Origin: Marivibrio sp040218065
GTDB lineage: Bacteria; Pseudomonadota; Alphaproteobacteria; UBA8366; Aestuariispiraceae
Length of the DNA stretch: 64,000 bases
NCBI RefSeq assembly: GCF_040218065.1
Contig: NZ_JAVJQE010000012.1
Coordinates: 51,673-115,672, forward strand
Direction: 5' to 3'
The notes beneath the pieces are model-generated. The model saw only the letters and a list, made by a program, of their open reading frames with translations. It was not told the DNA's origin and did not search any database. Below, piece after piece: positions 62,017 through 64,000 of the stretch; position 1 is the stretch's first letter; each line of letters starts with the position of its first letter. Both the position numbers and the translations under genes were made by a program.

Positions 62017-63291
62017 ATGACCGCCATTCTCGACGTGCACGCCCGTGAGATTCTCGACAGCCGGGGCAATCCCACGGTGGAGGTGGATGTAGTGCTGGAG
62101 AGCGGCGCCTCTGGCCGCGCGGCCGTGCCCAGCGGCGCCTCGACCGGCGCGCATGAGGCGCATGAGCTGCGCGACGGCGGCGCGCGCTACGGCGGCAAGG
62201 GCGTTCGCGACGCCGTTGATGCGGTCAACGGCGAAATCTTCGATCTGCTCTCCGGCCTGGACGCCGAGGATCAGGTCGACCTCGATTCTAAAATGATCGC
62301 GCTCGACGGAACGCCCAACAAGGCGCGGCTCGGCGCCAACGCGATCCTGGGCGTCAGCTTGGCGGTCGCCAAGGCGGCGGCCGAAGACGCCGGCCTGCCG
62401 CTTTATCGCTATGTCGGCGGGGCCTTCGCGCGCACCTTGCCGACGCCGATGATGAACATCGTCAACGGCGGGGCGCATGCCGACAATCCGATCGACTTTC
62501 AGGAGTTCATGATCGCGCCCGTCGGCGCCGACAGCCTGGCCGAAGCCGTCCGTTGGGGCGCGGAGGTCTTTCATGCGCTGAAGAAAGGCCTGACGCAGGG
62601 CGGCCACAACACCAATGTCGGCGACGAGGGCGGATTCGCGCCGGATCTGAAATCCGCCGACGAGGCGCTCGACTTCATCATGAAGGCGATTGAGACGGCG
62701 GGCTACAAGCCGGGAGCTGAAATCGCGCTGGCGCTCGACTGCGCCGCGACCGAGTATTTCGCGGGCGGCAAGTACGAGATGGCCGGCGCGGGCAAGTCCT
62801 TGGACGCCGCCGCCAACGCCGCCTACCTGAAGCAGCTGGTCGACGCCTACCCGATCGTCTCAATCGAGGACGGCATGGCCGAGGACGACTGGGAGGGCTG
62901 GGCCCTGCTGACCCGCGAGATCGGCGATCGTTGCCAGCTGGTCGGCGACGATCTGTTCGTCACCAATCCGGAACGGCTGCGCCGCGGGATCGAGGGCGGC
63001 GTGGCCAATTCAATCCTGGTGAAGGTCAATCAGATCGGCACGCTGAGCGAGACGCTGGAGGCGGTCGAGACCGCGCACCGCGCCGGCTACACGGCGATGA
63101 TGTCCCATCGCTCGGGCGAGACCGAGGACGCCACCATCGCCGATCTGGCCGTCGCCGCCAATTGCGGCCAGATCAAGACCGGCTCGCTCAGCCGCTCCGA
63201 CCGGATCGCGAAGTACAATCAGCTGATCCGCATCGAGGAGGGCCTGGGTGCGGCGGCGGCCTATGCCGGAGGCGCCGCCTTCAAGCGCTGA
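62017..63291 (+). CDS. eno: enolase
   Basis: Enolase interconverts 2-phosphoglycerate and phosphoenolpyruvate and is also part of RNA degradosomes in some bacteria. The 424-residue protein has AREILDSRGNPTVEVDV near the start and PSGASTGAHEAHELRDG, the mobile loop. The Mg2+ acids lie in ALDCAATEYF, SIEDGMAEDDWEGW and LVGDDLFVTNPERL. The catalytic Lys lies in NSILVKVNQIGTL, and MMSHRSGETEDATIADLAVA follows. The ATG at 62017 is preceded by AGGAGAG. Confidence 0.98.
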   Translation: MTAILDVHAREILDSRGNPTVEVDVVLESGASGRAAVPSGASTGAHEAHELRDGGARYGGKGVRDAVDAVNGEIFDLLSGLDAEDQVDLDSKMIALDGTPNKARLGANAILGVSLAVAKAAAEDAGLPLYRYVGGAFARTLPTPMMNIVNGGAHADNPIDFQEFMIAPVGADSLAEAVRWGAEVFHALKKGLTQGGHNTNVGDEGGFAPDLKSADEALDFIMKAIETAGYKPGAEIALALDCAATEYFAGGKYEMAGAGKSLDAAANAAYLKQLVDAYPIVSIEDGMAEDDWEGWALLTREIGDRCQLVGDDLFVTNPERLRRGIEGGVANSILVKVNQIGTLSETLEAVETAHRAGYTAMMSHRSGETEDATIADLAVAANCGQIKTGSLSRSDRIAKYNQLIRIEEGLGAAAAYAGGAAFKR

Positions 63292-63317
63292 GCCTCATCA
63301 CCGTTCGCCCGTAGAAA

Positions 63318-63350
63318 AACCCCGGGGCGGCGAGAGCCGCGCCCGGGGTT
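63318..63350 (-). terminator. intrinsic terminator for the 27-residue peptide gene
   Basis: A 14-bp GC-rich stem with one bulged base and a GAGA-type loop, followed on the minus strand by GTTTTTCTA. It has no T-run on the plus side, so it faces the minus-strand micro-gene, although the stem could also slow readthrough from eno. Confidence 0.75.
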
Positions 63351-63383
63351 CGTCATCTGATCGATCGCTTACGTCGCCCGGCT

Positions 63384-63467
63384 TTAGCCGAAGACGCCCG
63401 CAAGCGCCCCGAAGTTCGCGGCGATCGCGGCGGCCGTGATGACGGCCGAGCAGAAGATGGTGTCCAT
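63384..63467 (-). CDS. 27-residue hydrophobic peptide
   Basis: A micro-gene too short for routine prediction: MDTIFCSAVITAAAIAANFG, then seven more residues ending VFG and TAA. Nearly the whole peptide is one hydrophobic helix of Ala, Ile and Val after Met-Asp-Thr, so it would be a small single-pass membrane peptide. It has GAGG five bases before the ATG and a T-tailed terminator 34 bp after the stop on the same strand. It lies between eno and glnA, just downstream of the glnA terminator. No family is recognised. The shared gene-plus-terminator layout is the main evidence that it is real. Confidence 0.6.
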   Translation of the reverse strand: MDTIFCSAVITAAAIAANFGALAGVFG

Positions 63468-63627
63468 CGGATCCTCGTTTGCTTGATCTGAACGGCGCGA
63501 TCCCTGCGGACGCAGGGCTCGGCGGCCGATGACCCGTCATAGATCGACCGCGCAGGCGTGAACCGCAAGACGGTCATGTTGCAGCGCAGCATTGCAAGTT
63601 CCGCATGGCCCCGCCGCGCCGCAAAGC

Positions 63628-63663
63628 AAACGGCCCTGCCGGATCTCTCCGACAGGGCCGTTT
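63628..63663 (-). terminator. glnA terminator
   Basis: A 15-bp stem with one mismatch (AAACGGCCCTGCCGG / CCGACAGGGCCGTTT), a 6-nt loop and T-rich flanks on both strands. It lies 54 bp after the glnA stop and is nearly symmetric, so it could end transcription from either side. Confidence 0.8.
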
Positions 63664-63716
63664 CGCCGAGATGTCGGAGGGCGGCGGACCGCCCTCCGTT
63701 CCCCTCTCGATCGGGA

Positions 63717-64000
63717 TCAGGACGAGTAGTACAGCGCGAATTCAACCGGATGGGTCGTGTGCTCCAGGGCGTAGACCTCCTCCCACTTCAGATCGAGGTA
63801 GCCGTCGATCTGATCGTCGGTGAAGACGTCGCCCTTCTTCAGGAAGTCGCGATCCGCATCCAGCGATTCCAGCGCTTCGCGCAGCGAACCGCAGACGGTC
63901 GGGATGTCCTGCAATTCCTCCGGCGGCAGGTCGTACAGATCCTTGTCCATGGCTTCGCCCGGATGGATCTTGTTCTGGATGCCGTCGAGGCCGGCCATCA
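63717..64000 (-). CDS. glnA: glutamine synthetase, type I, C-terminal part
   Basis: The last 93 or so residues of GlnA, continuing past the window edge. The sequence AGLDGIQNKIHPGEAMDKDLYDLPPEE and the end LKWEEVYALEHTTHPVEFALYYS are diagnostic of the bacterial dodecameric enzyme that makes glutamine from glutamate and ammonia. The adenylylation tyrosine, expected just upstream in the NLYDLP region of other family members, corresponds here to KDLYDLP. The 5' portion and promoter are not visible. Confidence 0.96.
   Translation of the reverse strand, partial: MAGLDGIQNKIHPGEAMDKDLYDLPPEELQDIPTVCGSLREALESLDADRDFLKKGDVFTDDQIDGYLDLKWEEVYALEHTTHPVEFALYYSS

Overview
The window looks like chromosomal DNA of a high-GC alphaproteobacterium. 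Evidence is the very GC-rich coding sequence, frequent GTG/TTG starts, TRAP and Liv transporters, an LptD and LPS-type envelope cluster, SdhE, and the ssb / gyrA / coaD grouping. A Rhodospirillales-like lineage is my inference; the sequence does not fix the genus. Almost all of it is ordinary, densely packed chromosome. Only about 20.0-22.4 kb looks like acquired DNA.

Layout. 0-2.4 kb: edge of a possible DMT transporter, two 97-bp palindromic repeats, a VWA/CoxE-type protein and a glutathione peroxidase. 2.4-12.5 kb (minus strand): a secreted protein with an internal duplication, then a catabolic block read right to left: dctP, dctQ, dctM (classical TRAP), a TAXI-type binding protein, a fused TRAP permease, an enoyl-CoA hydratase and an acyl-CoA dehydrogenase. 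This suggests uptake of carboxylic acids followed by CoA-dependent breakdown. 12.6-19.9 kb: a TPR/glycosyltransferase-9-like protein, then histidine catabolism (hutC-hutU-hutH). A perfect HutC-type palindrome overlaps the hutC promoter, and a fumarylacetoacetate-hydrolase-family gene is divergent from it.

20.0-22.4 kb: a lower-GC islet with three overlapping genes of unknown function and an IS1595-family transposase. 22.5-26.3 kb: a CaiB/BaiF CoA-transferase coupled to prfC, and an EamA transporter. 26.5-32.6 kb: a complete branched-chain amino-acid-type ABC transporter (livK-G-F-H-M) with a GDP-fucose synthase gene at its tail. 32.8-38.6 kb: ssb, an NCS2 nucleobase permease, gyrA, coaD.

38.7-47.3 kb: an envelope-polysaccharide region with a GmhA-like isomerase, a GT4 glycosyltransferase, a flippase/O-antigen-ligase fusion, a second Wzy/WaaL-like protein, LptD and another flippase-like membrane protein. 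47.5 kb: tRNA-Lys(UUU). 47.6-50.7 kb: a coupled pair of uncharacterised genes, one with a PAS-like start and a degenerate EAL-like end, and a small ORF. 50.9-54.7 kb: an AraC-type regulator, a Crp/Fnr regulator and a divergent sensor histidine kinase. 54.8-64 kb: DUF502 protein, recG, sdhE, mfd, eno, a 27-residue hydrophobic peptide gene with its own terminator, and the 3' end of glnA.

Recurring themes are translational coupling by ATGA/GTGA/ATTGA overlaps and a hairpin directly after each of the three solute-binding-protein genes. The best candidates for undescribed biology are the PAS/EAL-like pair at 47.6-50.3 kb, the three-gene islet at 20-21.5 kb, the flippase-Wzy fusion and the micro-gene between eno and glnA. 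All starts, promoters and functions here come from reading the sequence alone.
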